Shown: piece by piece, positions 1-10,450 of the stretch
How the letters are laid out: each line of letters begins with the position of its first letter
Position numbering within the stretch: the first letter of the stretch is position 1
Assembly (NCBI GenBank): GCA_018907035.1
Contig: JACCIC010000094.1
Coordinates: 186,001 to 250,000 of the forward strand
Reading direction: 5' to 3'
DNA: 64,000 nt
Source: Sycobia sp. Sy_11
Taxonomy: Eukaryota > Arthropoda > Insecta > Hymenoptera > Epichrysomallidae
Program-made: the position numbers and the translations under genes
Notes under the pieces: model-generated
Told to the model about the DNA's origin: nothing
Databases searched by the model: none
What the model saw: the letters and a program-made list of their open reading frames with translations, nothing else

Positions 1-1244
1 CTCCAAGAGATCGTTTTCCTCGGGTTGGACGTACGGCTGGAGTTGTTCAGCATGAACTAACTGTTCAATCCGTCCGTCACAACCTTCCAGCTCATACGTA
101 TTAGTCCCTTTCTTTTGTACTATAACAAAAGTACCCACGTATTTAGGGGCTAATTTAGACATTACCCCTTAAGCCGTCGAGGATAAGACACGATTTTTCT
201 TCCATACCAGGTCACCCACTTGGTTTGGAGAAGGACGTCGCTTTGCATTATAATACTCTGCTTGGCGACGCTGTTGTCCTTGAGATCATGTCTTAGCGGC
301 CTCTTGGAGTTCTCTCAACTTACCCATTTTCGCTAGCCAGGAACTCTCTCTTTCTCTTTGTTGAGTTTCCGCCGTAGCTTGATCCAGGAAATGGCGGAGA
401 GTTCCTGGCGGAGTCAGCTCTCGTCCAAAATTTAATAGACCCGGAGAGTATCCAGTGGAACTATGTGGCGTCGTATTTAGTGAGAAATTTAACTCAACGA
501 GTTTCTCGTCCCACATATTATGAGATTCTTCTACGAACGCCATTATGCGGGTTTTCAAAGTCCTGTTAACCCGGTCCACTGGACTAGCCTGCGGATGGTA
601 CGGTGGAGTAAGGGTATGAAGTATACCCACTTCCACTAAGTATTCGTCAATCCTACGATTTTTAAATTCAGTACCATTGTCCGACAGGCAGACCTCTGGC
701 GCGCCGAATTTGAGTATGATCCTCTCTTTCAATTCTTTGAGGATCGTCCTGGCATTCGCTTTACGGATGGGGATACATTCTACCCACCGTGTAAACAAAT
801 CTTGAAATACCAGGATATACTCAAATCCATGGCGACTCTTTATAAATGGTCCGGTAATATCGCCAGTGACCATTGGCTAAGGTCTTTCTAAAACTCTCCG
901 ACACATTAAACCATCAGGTGGTCTTTGGTCCACCTTGGACTGCTGGCACATAAGACAGTTTTTCACATATTCTTGAACTGTCTTATAAAATACAGGCCAG
1001 TAATAGTATTTTCTGACTCCAGCGAAAGTTTTCTCACGTCCTAGATGTCCGGCCGTAGGATTATCGTGACACTCTTTAAGAATTGTATCACGACGTTCCT
1101 TAGGAACGACGATCTTCCAAGTGTCCTCATCGCCCATGATGACTTCGAGGACTTCATCTGGTCGATAACAATATAATTGTCCCCCGATTACTTTGCATTT
1201 CGGATAATCTTTGGGACGATCTTGGACGTTCTTGAACCATTGTA
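1..1244 (-). mobile_element. Ty3/Gypsy pol fragment, copy A (integrase region)
   Basis: Minus-strand remnant of a Ty3/Gypsy polyprotein running off the left window edge. In reading order it carries the HHCC zinc-binding domain of integrase (about 940-1130), the integrase core (about 290-870, with SDNGTEF) and the start of the C-terminal domain (1-160). The frame is broken by a TAG just before the core start (about 868), a TGA near 286 and a TAA near 170. The usual catalytic glutamate before RVNRTLK reads Asp. It aligns without a gap to 5393-6636 with about a dozen substitutions. It ends abruptly at 1244 against an unrelated plus-strand BEL/Pao fragment. Not functional. Confidence 0.93.
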
Positions 1245-1256
1245 ACCGGTACCGCG

Positions 1257-1800
1257 ATGCCAGCTCTCGCCACACTTTTAGAATTGATTGAAAGTAAATG
1301 TTTCATTCTACAAAAAACCGTATTGAATACGTCAAATATTACAAATAACATAATGAAATCTAATCCAGTTACAAATAATGTGCTTAAATCAGATCAAGTC
1401 GGCAATAAATACAATCAGGCGAAACCTGCGTATAAGATAAATCAGAAGAACCACGCTTTTGCTGCGGTACAAGCGACAGAATCATGCGTAATATGCCAGG
1501 GTGCGCAAAACATTTATAAATGCGACAAATCCCGTGAAATAAGCGTTGCTGAGTGAGCTGATATAATAAAATCAAATCGTCGATGTTTCAATTGTTTTAA
1601 CGCCGGCCACAATAATATCCATTGTAAACGGGAATGATGCAAAAAATGTAATCGAAAGCATCACACCTTTCCACATTACGAAGTGCAACCGTTAAATACC
1701 AATCCTCAAACTACTGCTAGTATATCGTCAAATATAGCACAAATGGATGCAAATGCCGACGCGCATATGTCAACCCTAAAGACGCCGAACGATGATTCAT
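1257..1800 (+). mobile_element. BEL/Pao gag fragment with zinc knuckles (degenerate)
   Basis: Open frame 1257-1556 continues through stops to about 1690. It shows the BEL/Pao gag signature: a CxxC pair (SCVICQG), then CFNCFNAGH, then CKKCNRKHHTF. Two TGA codons lie in this motif region, at SVAE-stop-AD and KRE-stop-CK; both are compatible with CGA-to-TGA decay. It is joined on the left to Gypsy copy A and on the right to a Tc1 transposase end near 1805. A fossil fragment only. Confidence 0.8.
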
Positions 1801-1807
1801 CAGAAAA

Positions 1808-2128
1808 AATGAAGATTGGATTTTGCAGGAGAACAACGACCCTAAACACCGCAGCAAGCTCTGTACTAAATGGAAAACTCAATCTGGCATCGTTATGTTG
1901 AATTGACCGTCGCAGTCGCCCGATACAAACCCTATAGAAAATATGTGGTCAGATATTAAGCAGAAGCTTCGTGGAAGCCGCTCACACACTTGGAAGCAGT
2001 TGTCTAACCAAATTCGTCGGATCTAGAGATCATCGCGACTACAATACGCCATCAAATTAGTAGAAAGCATACCTCAGAAATATCAGGCAATTATCGACGC
2101 CGGTAGTGACTGGACACATTATTGACCA
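1808..2128 (+). pseudogene. Tc1-like transposase, C-terminal part
   Basis: Translation of this stretch gives the second half of a Tc1-family DDE transposase. ENNDPKHRSK carries the second catalytic Asp, NWPSQSPDTNPIENMW carries the final Glu, and then IKQKL and the usual C-terminal tail end in a TGA near 2124. One TAG (near 2025) interrupts it. The N-terminal DNA-binding domains and first catalytic Asp are absent, replaced by BEL/Pao sequence. An (AT)n run follows directly. Confidence 0.85.
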
Positions 2129-2156
2129 AATTGCATCATCGTTTGTAATGTGTACA

Positions 2157-2160
<4 letters not shown>

Positions 2161-2205
<45 letters not shown>
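2161..2205. repeat. (AT)n microsatellite
   Basis: About 22 uninterrupted AT units just after the Tc1 transposase relic. Confidence 0.98.
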
Positions 2206-2209
<4 letters not shown>

Positions 2210-2571
2210 TGACAGTTTCATCAAATCAATTTTTTTATAAATTAACACGACCAAGCTCTTATTTATTATTTTCTTTTTATTTAGGCTTTATCAACCCTGT
2301 GAAGGATTATTTAGCTCTTATTTGACTTATTCGACGGACTGTGTTTTTATTTTAAACTACATAATAGATATAGATTGATTATTAGACCTGATGAGACTTT
2401 TTCTAATATTCGTGAAAAATCAATTTTTTATAAATGATAGAGAAGATGGATAAAATTTTGTTTAAAAATTAATTTAACTTTTCCGAAATTTTATAAAATA
2501 ATAGAGTTTATATATTTTTATTTTATCATATTATTAGACAATAGAGACCACGAATTTACATTGTAAGATAG

Positions 2572-2573
<2 letters not shown>

Positions 2574-2626
<53 letters not shown>
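2574..2626. repeat. (AT)n microsatellite
   Basis: About 26 AT units, adjoining the 3' end of the Penelope-like relic. Confidence 0.98.
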
Positions 2627-2629
<3 letters not shown>

Positions 2630-2639
2630 TTAAAATTTT

Positions 2640-3235
2640 CAAGAATCGATTTTGATTTTTTAAATTTTTAATAAGTAAAAACAAATGTCTGTTATAAATT
2701 TTTTATATGAAAATTTAAAATTGCATGTGTCGAATTTAGTATCATATGTGTGATCTTTTATCCGTTATTCAAGTCTTCTTGGAGATTGCCCAACATATAA
2801 ATAAGCAGAATTGAAACAACTGATTTTTTACACTACATTGTTTTATCTAAATTTGTAGACTTATCTTTACCTAACGTAATAATTTTATTAAATTTATCTG
2901 TTGTTTTATTTATCAATGTTATATTGTAATTTTTCAAAATTTTTCGAAAATGTTGGTTAAAAGTGTTTTTCAAATGAAAAAATAAATTTTTTGATTCTGT
3001 TATAAACTTATAACTATATTGTTTTTTTGTTGTGATTACTATCTTCATTGTGCATTTTGTAAATCTATATTATATTTTGTATATGTTTTTTAATAAACAT
3101 AGTTGGATAATTATTAGTTTATAACAAACTATTGATCGATTTGAAATTATCTTTATAAAAACTTGTGTGAAAGTGTGAAAGTTTTATACATTTATCTATT
3201 CTAGTGTAAATGATTCCAATTTTTTAATATACTGA
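2640..3235 (-). mobile_element. Penelope-like element remnant (RT tail plus GIY-YIG endonuclease)
   Basis: Read on the minus strand across two or three frameshifts, the translation gives the linker after the reverse transcriptase (DKCIKLSHFHTSFYKDNF, then NNYPTMFIKKHIQN). It continues through ITLINKTTDKFNKIITLGKDK to a degenerate GIY-YIG region (AYLYVGQSPRRLE, then RIKDHTYDTKFDTCNF). This order and spacing match Penelope-like retroelements. Several stops and shifts show a dead 3' fragment; the polymerase core is missing. Identification is from recognised motifs, not an alignment. Confidence 0.7.
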
Positions 3236-3577
3236 AATATATGATTGAGAGTTTAAATTGCTTTCAGAAAGTTTTGGTTTTCTACACGGCAATCTTGATT
3301 TTCTAGTCGATAAACACACACAGTTATTACAATGCATTCCATTGTTCGGAAAATGACCGTGTTATGCGACAGAAACAAAAAAATTCGAACTTTAAAAGAT
3401 TAATATTATTAAAATGAGTGCTTTAAGGGTTCGATTTAGTTTCAACTTAGGTTTAATATTCTGCAGTATTAAAACATTAAATATACTTGTGAGCAAATAA
3501 TATTTATTAATTAGTTATCGTCGAAATTAACAGATTATTTCATAACTTCCTTGTTGGTGATAATTTTTGGGATTATC

Positions 3578-3832
3578 CTAACACTGCATATTAGGTCCAG
3601 TATAATTTTGGCAATTTGCACATATACAACTTGACGGTGGACAGCATTTACCACCTTGACGACCTTCTTGTTGGCATATCACTTGGCAATTACCAGAATC
3701 AGCACTTTTCGTTGTATCACAAGTACCAGTGTATTTTGTTGAAGGACAGTCAATCAGCATGACCTCTCCCACTAAATGTAGGAGAACCACTGTGACTAAT
3801 AATATTGAACACCGCATTTTGATTCCTGCCAT
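3578..3832 (-). CDS. Secreted defensin-like cysteine-rich peptide 1
   Basis: Predicted small secreted peptide, 84 codons from the first ATG. The sixth codon is also Met (start at 3817) and aligns with the only start of the paralogue at 26879-27118, so the 79-residue form is the likelier product. A hydrophobic signal peptide ends near GEVM. The mature part has 10 cysteines. From TCD onward the spacing is C-x10-CxxxC-x9-C-x5-CxC, with GGKC before the fourth, which is the spacing of insect defensins and other CS-alpha-beta peptides (C..CxxxC..GGxC..CxC). Extra cysteines are the one before TCD, a doubled CC and two at the C-terminus. A 5'-UTR intron is inferred at 3837-4059, with TATA at 4126-4133 and AATAAA (minus) at 3503-3508. 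An antimicrobial role is inferred from spacing only; a venom-type or other secreted peptide is possible. Confidence 0.82.
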   Translation of the reverse strand: MAGIKMRCSILLVTVVLLHLVGEVMLIDCPSTKYTGTCDTTKSADSGNCQVICQQEGRQGGKCCPPSSCICANCQNYTGPNMQC

Positions 3833-4059
3833 GTATCTGAATTTTACTGCCTGAAAATCGAACTATAACTACAAATTGAACTTTCTGAAACATAAAGATT
3901 TTTTTTATCAGCTATTATTTGGTAAATATTTGAAATTAAATTTCAAGGATAATTCTTGAATTGAAGAGTATCATAATTATTTCTCAATTCAAATAGTTTA
4001 CTAACTTTTTAAATATTTAAAGTAATTAGTAGAAGTTATTAAAATCATCCTATACTTAC

Positions 4060-4260
4060 AAAACTCCAAATGCAGCTTAAACTTGGTCAACCAATATTTA
4101 CTTAAAAATTGTCCCTCAAAATCTGTATATATACCGTCTGGATAGCAGCGCATGATTCAGATAAAGAAATTCGTGACAATTAAAATATAAAATACAGTGA
4201 TAATATGCATATCGCTACTTATTCAGAAAATATAAACAGGTCATACATATTTATATTATT
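4060..4260 (-). promoter_or_regulatory. Promoter and non-coding first exon of defensin-like gene 1
   Basis: On the minus strand a TATATATA box (4126-4133) lies just downstream of GACGG and about 30 bp before the expected start site. A short exon of about 40 bp ends at 4060 on a GTAAGT donor. The block, including CACGAATTTC (4166-4175 reversed), a TTATCT GATA-type site and GTAGCGAT further out, is closely matched upstream of the second peptide gene (28690-28905). Conservation at these places in two paralogues supports function; which factors bind is not known. Confidence 0.7.
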
Positions 4261-4261
4261 A

Positions 4262-4798
4262 ATGTATTGTCATAAATTTATGATGTTTATGAGATTTTTT
4301 ATATATTTAGGAATCATGCCGTACTTATTGCAGGGTAAGAAAGTCGTACGAAGTTCAACATGCATATAGCTATAACATTTTAAAATGAATGAACTGAAAT
4401 TAATTTGTTAATTTACCGCTCAGTTAAAAAGCCAAAAAAGTATAAAATCTATTGGATTCAAGCACATTTGTGCGAATAATAGATACACATTCATTGCTGC
4501 CATTTGATTGAGATATCTGAATAGAGATGTTTTTTAATTAATTACAGTGAAATGTAATAGAGTCAGATATCTGTAAATCTAATCACTATCACGATTGTAC
4601 TATGAATAATGACTTTTAATATTCGACAATGGCCAAGAGAACAAAAGAGAAAAATTTTTACTAACAAAACTTTGTCAGGTAAAAAAAACTAACTATATTA
4701 TAATAATAATTTTCCTATATTATATTCCTCTTTATTCTCCTTCTTTCTCTCTCTTTTTCCCTTTTTCCCTCCCTTTTTTCCTATTTATTAAAAATATT
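4262..4798. other. AT-rich intergenic DNA
   Basis: No coding signal, repeat family or RNA recognised; a pyrimidine-rich stretch lies at about 4730-4790. Confidence 0.5.
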
Positions 4799-4831
4799 AA
4801 CATGTATAGGTCGAACTAACCTATACATGTT
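4799..4831. repeat. Perfect 13-bp inverted repeat, 7-nt loop
   Basis: Arms 4799-4811 (AACATGTATAGGT) and 4819-4831 are exact reverse complements around CGAACTA. It lies between peptide gene 1 and the Gypsy copy B 3' end. Role unknown. Confidence 0.9.
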
Positions 4832-5062
4832 ACACCCTCCCTCCAGACGTTGCGTATACTACTGTAAAGCAACTCTGCAATATGATCTAAGGGATAACTA
4901 TAGGAAATATGGATGGGAAAAGGAAAATAATATTATAATACACATATACTAACAGAAATTATAATATTTATTTTATATATACAGTAGCATCCCAACGGCG
5001 AAAGAAAACAAATATATACAAATATCGATAAACAAAATTTCTTTTTCTTTACCGCTGAGTGT

Positions 5063-5065
<3 letters not shown>

Positions 5066-5104
<39 letters not shown>
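5066..5104. repeat. (GA)n microsatellite
   Basis: About 19 GA units immediately downstream of the Gypsy copy B coding end. Confidence 0.97.
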
Positions 5105-5107
<3 letters not shown>

Positions 5108-5116
5108 CCCGGGACC

Positions 5117-5554
5117 TCAACTGCCCTTAAGAAACCAGGGTATTTTTCTTACGAATTTATGGACATTAAGAGCTGCCGTTAGCTCCTCCACCCTTTGTCG
5201 CTCACGCCGCTGCCAGTGTAAGCTCAGTAAAGCTTCCTGAGCTCTCAATGACTCCACTAAGTCATCGAGCTCCAGGGTCAAGATGGGATCAACCTGTTTC
5301 TTGCCACTAGGTCGACCCCGTAATTCTTCCCAGAGATCGATGACTCTACTCTGGGCTAAAACCTCATCCTCTAGTTCCAGCGTAGAAGTATACTGCAAGA
5401 GATCGTTTTCCTCGGGTTGGACGTACGGCTGGAGTTGTTCAGCATGAACTAACTGTTCAATCCGTCCGTCACAACCTTCCAGCTCATACGTATTAGTCCC
5501 TTTCTTTTGTACTATAACAAAAGGACCCATGTATTTAGGGGCTAATTTAGACAT
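5117..5554 (-). pseudogene. Gypsy copy B integrase C-terminal region
   Basis: A 145-codon open stretch beginning at the MSKLAPKYMGPFVI motif, the beta-barrel domain found after Gypsy integrases. A hydrophilic tail with a likely helical acidic/basic segment follows. A TAA just upstream cuts it from the integrase core. It ends in a natural TAG-type terminus before the GA repeat, so this is probably the original end of the polyprotein. Confidence 0.85.
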
Positions 5555-5677
5555 TACCCCTTAAGCCGTCGAGGATAAGACACGATTTTTCTTCCATACC
5601 AGGTCACCCACTTGGTTTGGAGAAGGACGTCGCTTTGCATTATAATACTCTGCTTGGCGACGCTGTTGTCCTTGAGA

Positions 5678-6265
5678 TCATGTCTTAGCGGCCTCTTGGA
5701 GTTCTCTCAACTTACCCATTTTCGCTCGCCAGGAACTCTCTCTTTCTCTTTGTTGAGTTTCCGCCGTAGCTTGATCCTGGAAATGGCGGAGAGTTCCTGG
5801 CGGAGTCAGCTCTCGTCCAAAATTTAATAGACCCGGAGAGTATCCAGTGGAACTATGTGGCGTCGTATTTAGTGAGAAATTTAACTCAACGAGTTTCTCG
5901 TCCCACATATTATGAGATTCTTCTACGAACGCCATTATGCGGGTTTTCAAAGTCCTGTTAACCCGGTCCACTGGACTAGCCTGCGGATGGTACGGTGGAG
6001 TAAGGGTATGAAGTATACCCACTTCCACTAAGTATTCGTCAATCCTACGATTTTTAAATTCAGTACCATTGTCCGACAGGAAGACCTCTGGCGCGCCGAA
6101 TTTGAGTATGATCCTCTCTTTCAATTCTTTGAGGATCGTCCTGGCATTCGCTTTACGGATGGGGATACATTCTACCCACCGTGTAAACAAATCTTGAAAT
6201 ACCAGGAGATACTCAAATCCATGGCGACTCTTTAGAAATGGTCCGGAAATATCGCCAGTGACCAT
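5678..6265 (-). pseudogene. Gypsy copy B integrase catalytic core
   Basis: 195 codons covering the retroviral-type integrase core: VTGDISGPF (first Asp), LSDNGTEF (second Asp) and the segment before RVNRTLK, where the expected Glu is Asp (SPVDRVNR). The open frame starts after a TAG that interrupts ERP-stop-PMVTGD, where related elements have Trp (TGG to TAG). It ends at a TGA that likely replaced CGA. The same lesions occur in copy A. Confidence 0.92.
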
Positions 6266-6268
6266 TGG

Positions 6269-7081
6269 CTAAGGTCTTTCTAAAACTCTCCGACACATTA
6301 AACCAGCAGGTGGTCTTTGGTCCACCTTGGACTGCTGGCACATAAGACAGTTTTTCACATATTCTTGAACTGTCTTATAAAATCCAGGCCAGTAATAGTA
6401 TTTGCTGACTCCAGCGAAAGTTTTCTCACGTCCTAGATGTCCGGCCGTAGGATTATCGTGACACTCTTTAAGAATTGTATCACGACGTTCCTTAGGAACG
6501 ACGATCTTCCAAGTGTCCTCATCGCCCATGATGACTTCGAGGACTTCATCTGGTCGATAACAATATAATTGTCCCCCGATTACTTTGCATTTCGGATAAT
6601 CTTTGGGACGATCTTGGACGTTCTTGAACCATTGTAGATACCACTCGTCTTGGGTATCTCTTGCCGAGGTTACAGTTGAGCAAGATAGATCGTCTCCCTC
6701 GGACATCCTAGAAAGGGCGTCTGGCACGTTGTTCAACGTCCCTTTACGATGCTCTACATCGAAACTTTGCCCTTGCAATCTTAGAGCCCATCGTGCGAGT
6801 CTGCCAGTTGGGTTCTGCATCGTACGAATCCACCTCAAACTGCTGTGGTCCGTAACGACACGGAAATGATATCCATCTATATAAGGACGGAATTTATGAA
6901 TAGCCCATATGACCGCTAAGCACTCTCTCTCGATTACCGAATAGTTTTTTTCAGCTTGGGAGAGTGATCTACTCGCAAACTCCAACACCCGTTCTTGTCC
7001 GTCGACTTCCTGCGTAAGGACCGCTCCAATACCAGTGACACTCGCATCTGTTTGCACGGTGTTTGTTGTTCCTCGGTCCAC
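6269..7081 (-). pseudogene. Gypsy copy B RNase H and integrase zinc domain
   Basis: 270 codons. The N-terminal half is RNase H, with its acidic residues in VQTDAS, RECLAVIWAIHKF, VVTDHSSLRW and NVPDALSRM. The C-terminal half holds the HHCC zinc motif (CHDNPTAGHLGREKT, then NCLMCQQSK). About 30 residues normally lying between the thumb of the reverse transcriptase and QTDAS appear deleted, which causes the frame change from the upstream open frame. Confidence 0.92.
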
Positions 7082-7989
7082 TCATAACGACAGTCTTTTC
7101 TAGTTAGACGTGTGAAACCTTTTAGAAGTTTCCTATACCACGATGCCATACCGAGGAAACGTCTAAGTTGCTTCAGGTTTCTCGGTTCCGTGTAGCGTAT
7201 TACTGGTTCGATCTTCTCGGGATCAGCACGGAATCCCTCACGATTGACGAGAACACATAAGTATTTGACTTCGGTGTGTCCGAAGACACTCTTTTCTCGG
7301 ATTATCGTGAGTCCAGCTTCATGTACTCGAGCAAGAACACGACGGATCCAGTCTAAGTGTTCTTCGAATGTCTCAGTAGCGATGATAATATCGTCTAGAT
7401 ATGAAAAGGCATTTGGCTCGAGCTCTGGTCCGATAATTCGGTCTATAAGTCGTTGAAACGATGCTCCAGAGTTAGATAGACCGAAGGGCATCCTGGTAAA
7501 TTGGAACAACCCCATTCCAGGTACCGTAAATGCCGTTATCGGTTTGGATTCCAGATGAAGTAGTATTTGATGATACGCGATACTCAGATCTAAGGTAGAA
7601 ATATATCTGGCTGATTGTAGCTTCCTCAGAATCTGGTCCATGTTAGGTAACGGGTATGCATCAGGTTTCGAAACTAAATTAACTTTTCGACAGTCGATGC
7701 AAAATCTATACTTCCCGTTACTTTTACGTACCATCACCACTGGGCTTGACCATCCACTTGTGGATGTTTCGACTACTCCAGTCTCTAACATTTCTCTAAC
7801 GTGAGAATGCATCTCTTCTTGTATTTTCATAGAGACTGGATATGCCTTTTGGCGTATAGGGCGAGCATCTCCTACATCCAAAACATCCAAAAAAATTCCA
7901 TGGCATGAGCCAACTGATATGTCAACATCATCAGCGACATCTCTGATTGTAATTCGGCGATCGTTCGTAACCAATTCAAAAGTCACCAT
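6934..7989 (-). pseudogene. Chimeric open frame: mariner HTH fused to Gypsy reverse transcriptase
   Basis: 351 codons. Residues 1 to about 38 (LVTNDRRITIRDVADD, then SCHGIF) belong to the second helix-turn-helix of a mariner transposase. From GDARPIRQKAYPVS onward it is Gypsy reverse transcriptase, with WSSPVVMVRK, KYRFCIDCRKVN, LDLSIAYHQI, MPFGLSNSGASFQ and the catalytic YLDD at 7390-7401. The last 30 or so codons are out of frame relative to the RNase H. The fusion arose by rearrangement; there is no sign it is expressed. Confidence 0.85.
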
Positions 7990-8277
7990 ATGCCTTTGTT
8001 AACATTTTACAAACTTCACTAGACTTTATTTCATTTTTTACGCAAAATTGAATACAAATTTTTGCACCATTTTTTTTACAAACGAAAATCGCTGTGCTCC
8101 AAAAAACCACTTCTAACGTTAGCGGCTGCCACTTAAGAACTAAGTAATGAATATTGCTAAAAATGTTATCGTACTTCAGGGGCATGTGTACCAACATAAT
8201 AAAAAAATGTTATACAAGCGGACTCTCCAAACCCGTGAAATTAAAAAATTCTCGTTACTTTTTGAACACACCTCGTA
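7876..8277 (-). mobile_element. Mariner N-terminal remnant with terminal repeat
   Basis: Minus strand. A terminal inverted repeat at about 8245-8277 (ACGAGGTGTGTTCAAAAAGT) is followed by a leader and then the mariner HTH domain (ICIQFCVKNEIKSS, then KMLTKAYGDF). A short deletion jumps to the second HTH, after which Gypsy pol takes over. The catalytic domain is lost. Confidence 0.82.
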
Positions 8278-10039
8278 TATAGTAAATATTCGACTCTCTT
8301 TGAATGTGTATGGCGTTTGATATACCCACGCGTAGATATGTTCATTAAGAAGTCATCCTATACTTTACGTTAGAGAATTATCTTCCGCAATTTCCAATTA
8401 GTAAACCACTTGAATAATTCTTTAAAATATAAATCGTTTTCTCTTAAGTATTTTTTATAGATAAAGTAGACAAATAAGATAAGTTATGTAGAGTAGATAG
8501 TATATCTTGAAATGTTGAAAATAAAATTATAAAAGTAGAAATTCAAGTCAATTTTCAATACTGATATAAATTTTATAGTAAGATTTATTGCAATATTGAT
8601 CATAATATTTTAATACAATACTATTTTTTAATCTTGAATCAGTAAAGTAAGATGTTCTTTCATTACGATAGTACATGAGGTATACATATTTACATACATT
8701 ATTTATAAGTTTAATTGAATATTCGCTATACACTTAGTGAAACATTTTTAAGTTAGATGAATTTCAATAAGCTTTAATACACTTAGAAAGTTTTATAGAA
8801 CAAATATTTTATTATATTCTATAAAACTGTTTTGTTGGTTAGGCCATTTTCAAGATCCAATAAAAAAATACAAATTTTATGTAAATTTCTGTTACAAATA
8901 TATGCTGAACAGAATACTAATACACTTGTATTATATGTAGCTGATTATCGGTCACTTCAATAAATTCTATATTATGTACTCATTATACTTAAGAATAACT
9001 TTTTTGAAAACTTTCATAACTGGCTGTAATCACTACCAACGTCTAGTTCTTTTTGAAATACTGGCTACAGTCACTATCAACTTAATTGGTAGAAAGTCCA
9101 CAGATTTCGCTTTAAATCCAATATTTTTATTATGTTATTTTTAGCCTTACGACTATGTTTTCTAGCATCTTGAACTTCTAATCTAGCTTCTGTTAAGGCA
9201 TATTACACAGGATAATCTCTTGACTGGCTGAAAGTGCCTTATTTCATAGTTCTTTATATTTAATATAATACAGTTATACATTAATAATATTCCAAATCTT
9301 AACATAATAAGCTAGCCCATTGCAAGCAGCCAGATGAGTCAGATTACTTGGGCGCAGGTGATGAGCGAAGAGGATGGGAGGAGTGCTGCGGCACTTGTGC
9401 AAGCGCTTTGATAGTACATACATCCAAATTGATGCGCGTGTTGCTTAAGTACGGAGAAGTGAGCGCTGGTACCTTGTGACCCGGCATAATATATATAGCA
9501 TAAGAAGTTCAAGATTATTTCATGGTCAGATTTTTTCTTAAAATGGTACGGCTTTTTTGTCTATGTTAGTTCAAAAAAGGAAAAATTTTATGTTCTACTA
9601 CGTAGCCAATTAAAAAATTAATGTAATCTCTGGAAGTTAAATGAAGATCATTCAAATCGGACCGCCGTAAAATCATGAAAGTCGTGCAAAGGATAGACTA
9701 TCTGATGTGCTAAAAAACCACTGTAAATATTGTATCACATAACACTTATCGAGAAATCGCCAACGCGATGAACAAACAGTTTCTATATAATATTTTTCTC
9801 TTAAAATATATTTTAGAATATATATTCAAAATAATTACTTCATAACACTTTATAATTTTAATAGACTTCAGTACTACGATTCTTAGCGAGTACTACGATT
9901 CTACGAATCTCGCTGTCTGGTAAGGATCCATTCGAAAATTTACGATAGTTCTGTTACCAACTAAAAGAAACTGTTTTGCTATTCAAGAAAATTACAATCT
10001 ACATACAAATAATACTAAGAATAAAATGCAGTTCATATT
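8278..10039. other. Intergenic DNA, no gene seen
   Basis: AT-rich DNA without a convincing reading frame. A patch at 9340-9480 is richer in GC. At 9640-9770 a stretch might be a very decayed mariner HTH (RIDYLMC, then THREIANAM-like), too weak to call. Confidence 0.4.
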
Positions 10040-10450
10040 TCTTCAATAGATAGGCTATAGGTATTCTAGCACACCTCCTGTTGTAATATATAAAGTTGTA
10101 ATATATATAGTAAATTGTAATATATAGAGAAAGAGCGCTTGCTCCCTAAAATGGTGCCACTCCCGCTATATTATAATAGATAAAGAAAGGCGGAGATGGG
10201 GAACGATTCTTTTCATCGTTTTCATTCATTATATTTGAGCAAAGTGTTGTTTCGTCATGATGAAAATTTTATATACGTGTGACAAAACACCGTTGATGGT
10301 TATGCATGATATGATGTTATGATGCTTGCATCCTCTTTATTTTCGATGTGTATAACATCGTAGCAATTGGAAAAGAGAGTGAATGTGGAAAAATCAGAGC
10401 ATAAGTGTTCTATTTTGAAAGAGGTTCACTTCTCAGATCAAGCATAGGAG
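10040..10450 (+). repeat. Dispersed repeat family, copy 1
   Basis: Its first part (AGATAGGCTATAGGTATTCT, then GTAATATATAGAGAAAGAGC and GAACGATT) recurs at 57620-57830. Its last part (10330-10450, around TATTTTGAAAGAGGTTCACT) recurs reversed at 62280-62370. No coding capacity seen, so it may be a non-autonomous element or LTR piece. It abuts the mariner at 10451. Confidence 0.65.

Larger units (their letters stand above)
5117..7875 (-). mobile_element. Ty3/Gypsy retrotransposon pol, copy B (inactive)
   Basis: Minus-strand pol region in the order reverse transcriptase, RNase H, integrase, C-terminal domain. Gag, protease and recognisable LTRs are missing. The part 5393-6636 is a gap-free near-duplicate of window positions 1-1244, in the same orientation. 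Both copies carry the same three stop codons (before the integrase core, after it, and before the C-terminal domain). The 5' side is replaced by a mariner N-terminal region at about 7876. An internal deletion with frameshift separates reverse transcriptase from RNase H near 7070. Confidence 0.95.

Noticed and set aside
4829..5011. TGTTACACCC...AAAACA as a 3' LTR of Gypsy copy B
   Set aside because: No polypurine tract at the expected edge, no target duplication and no second LTR to compare.
9640..9770. Possible decayed mariner helix-turn-helix
   Set aside because: Only a few residues resemble the family and each lies in a different frame.
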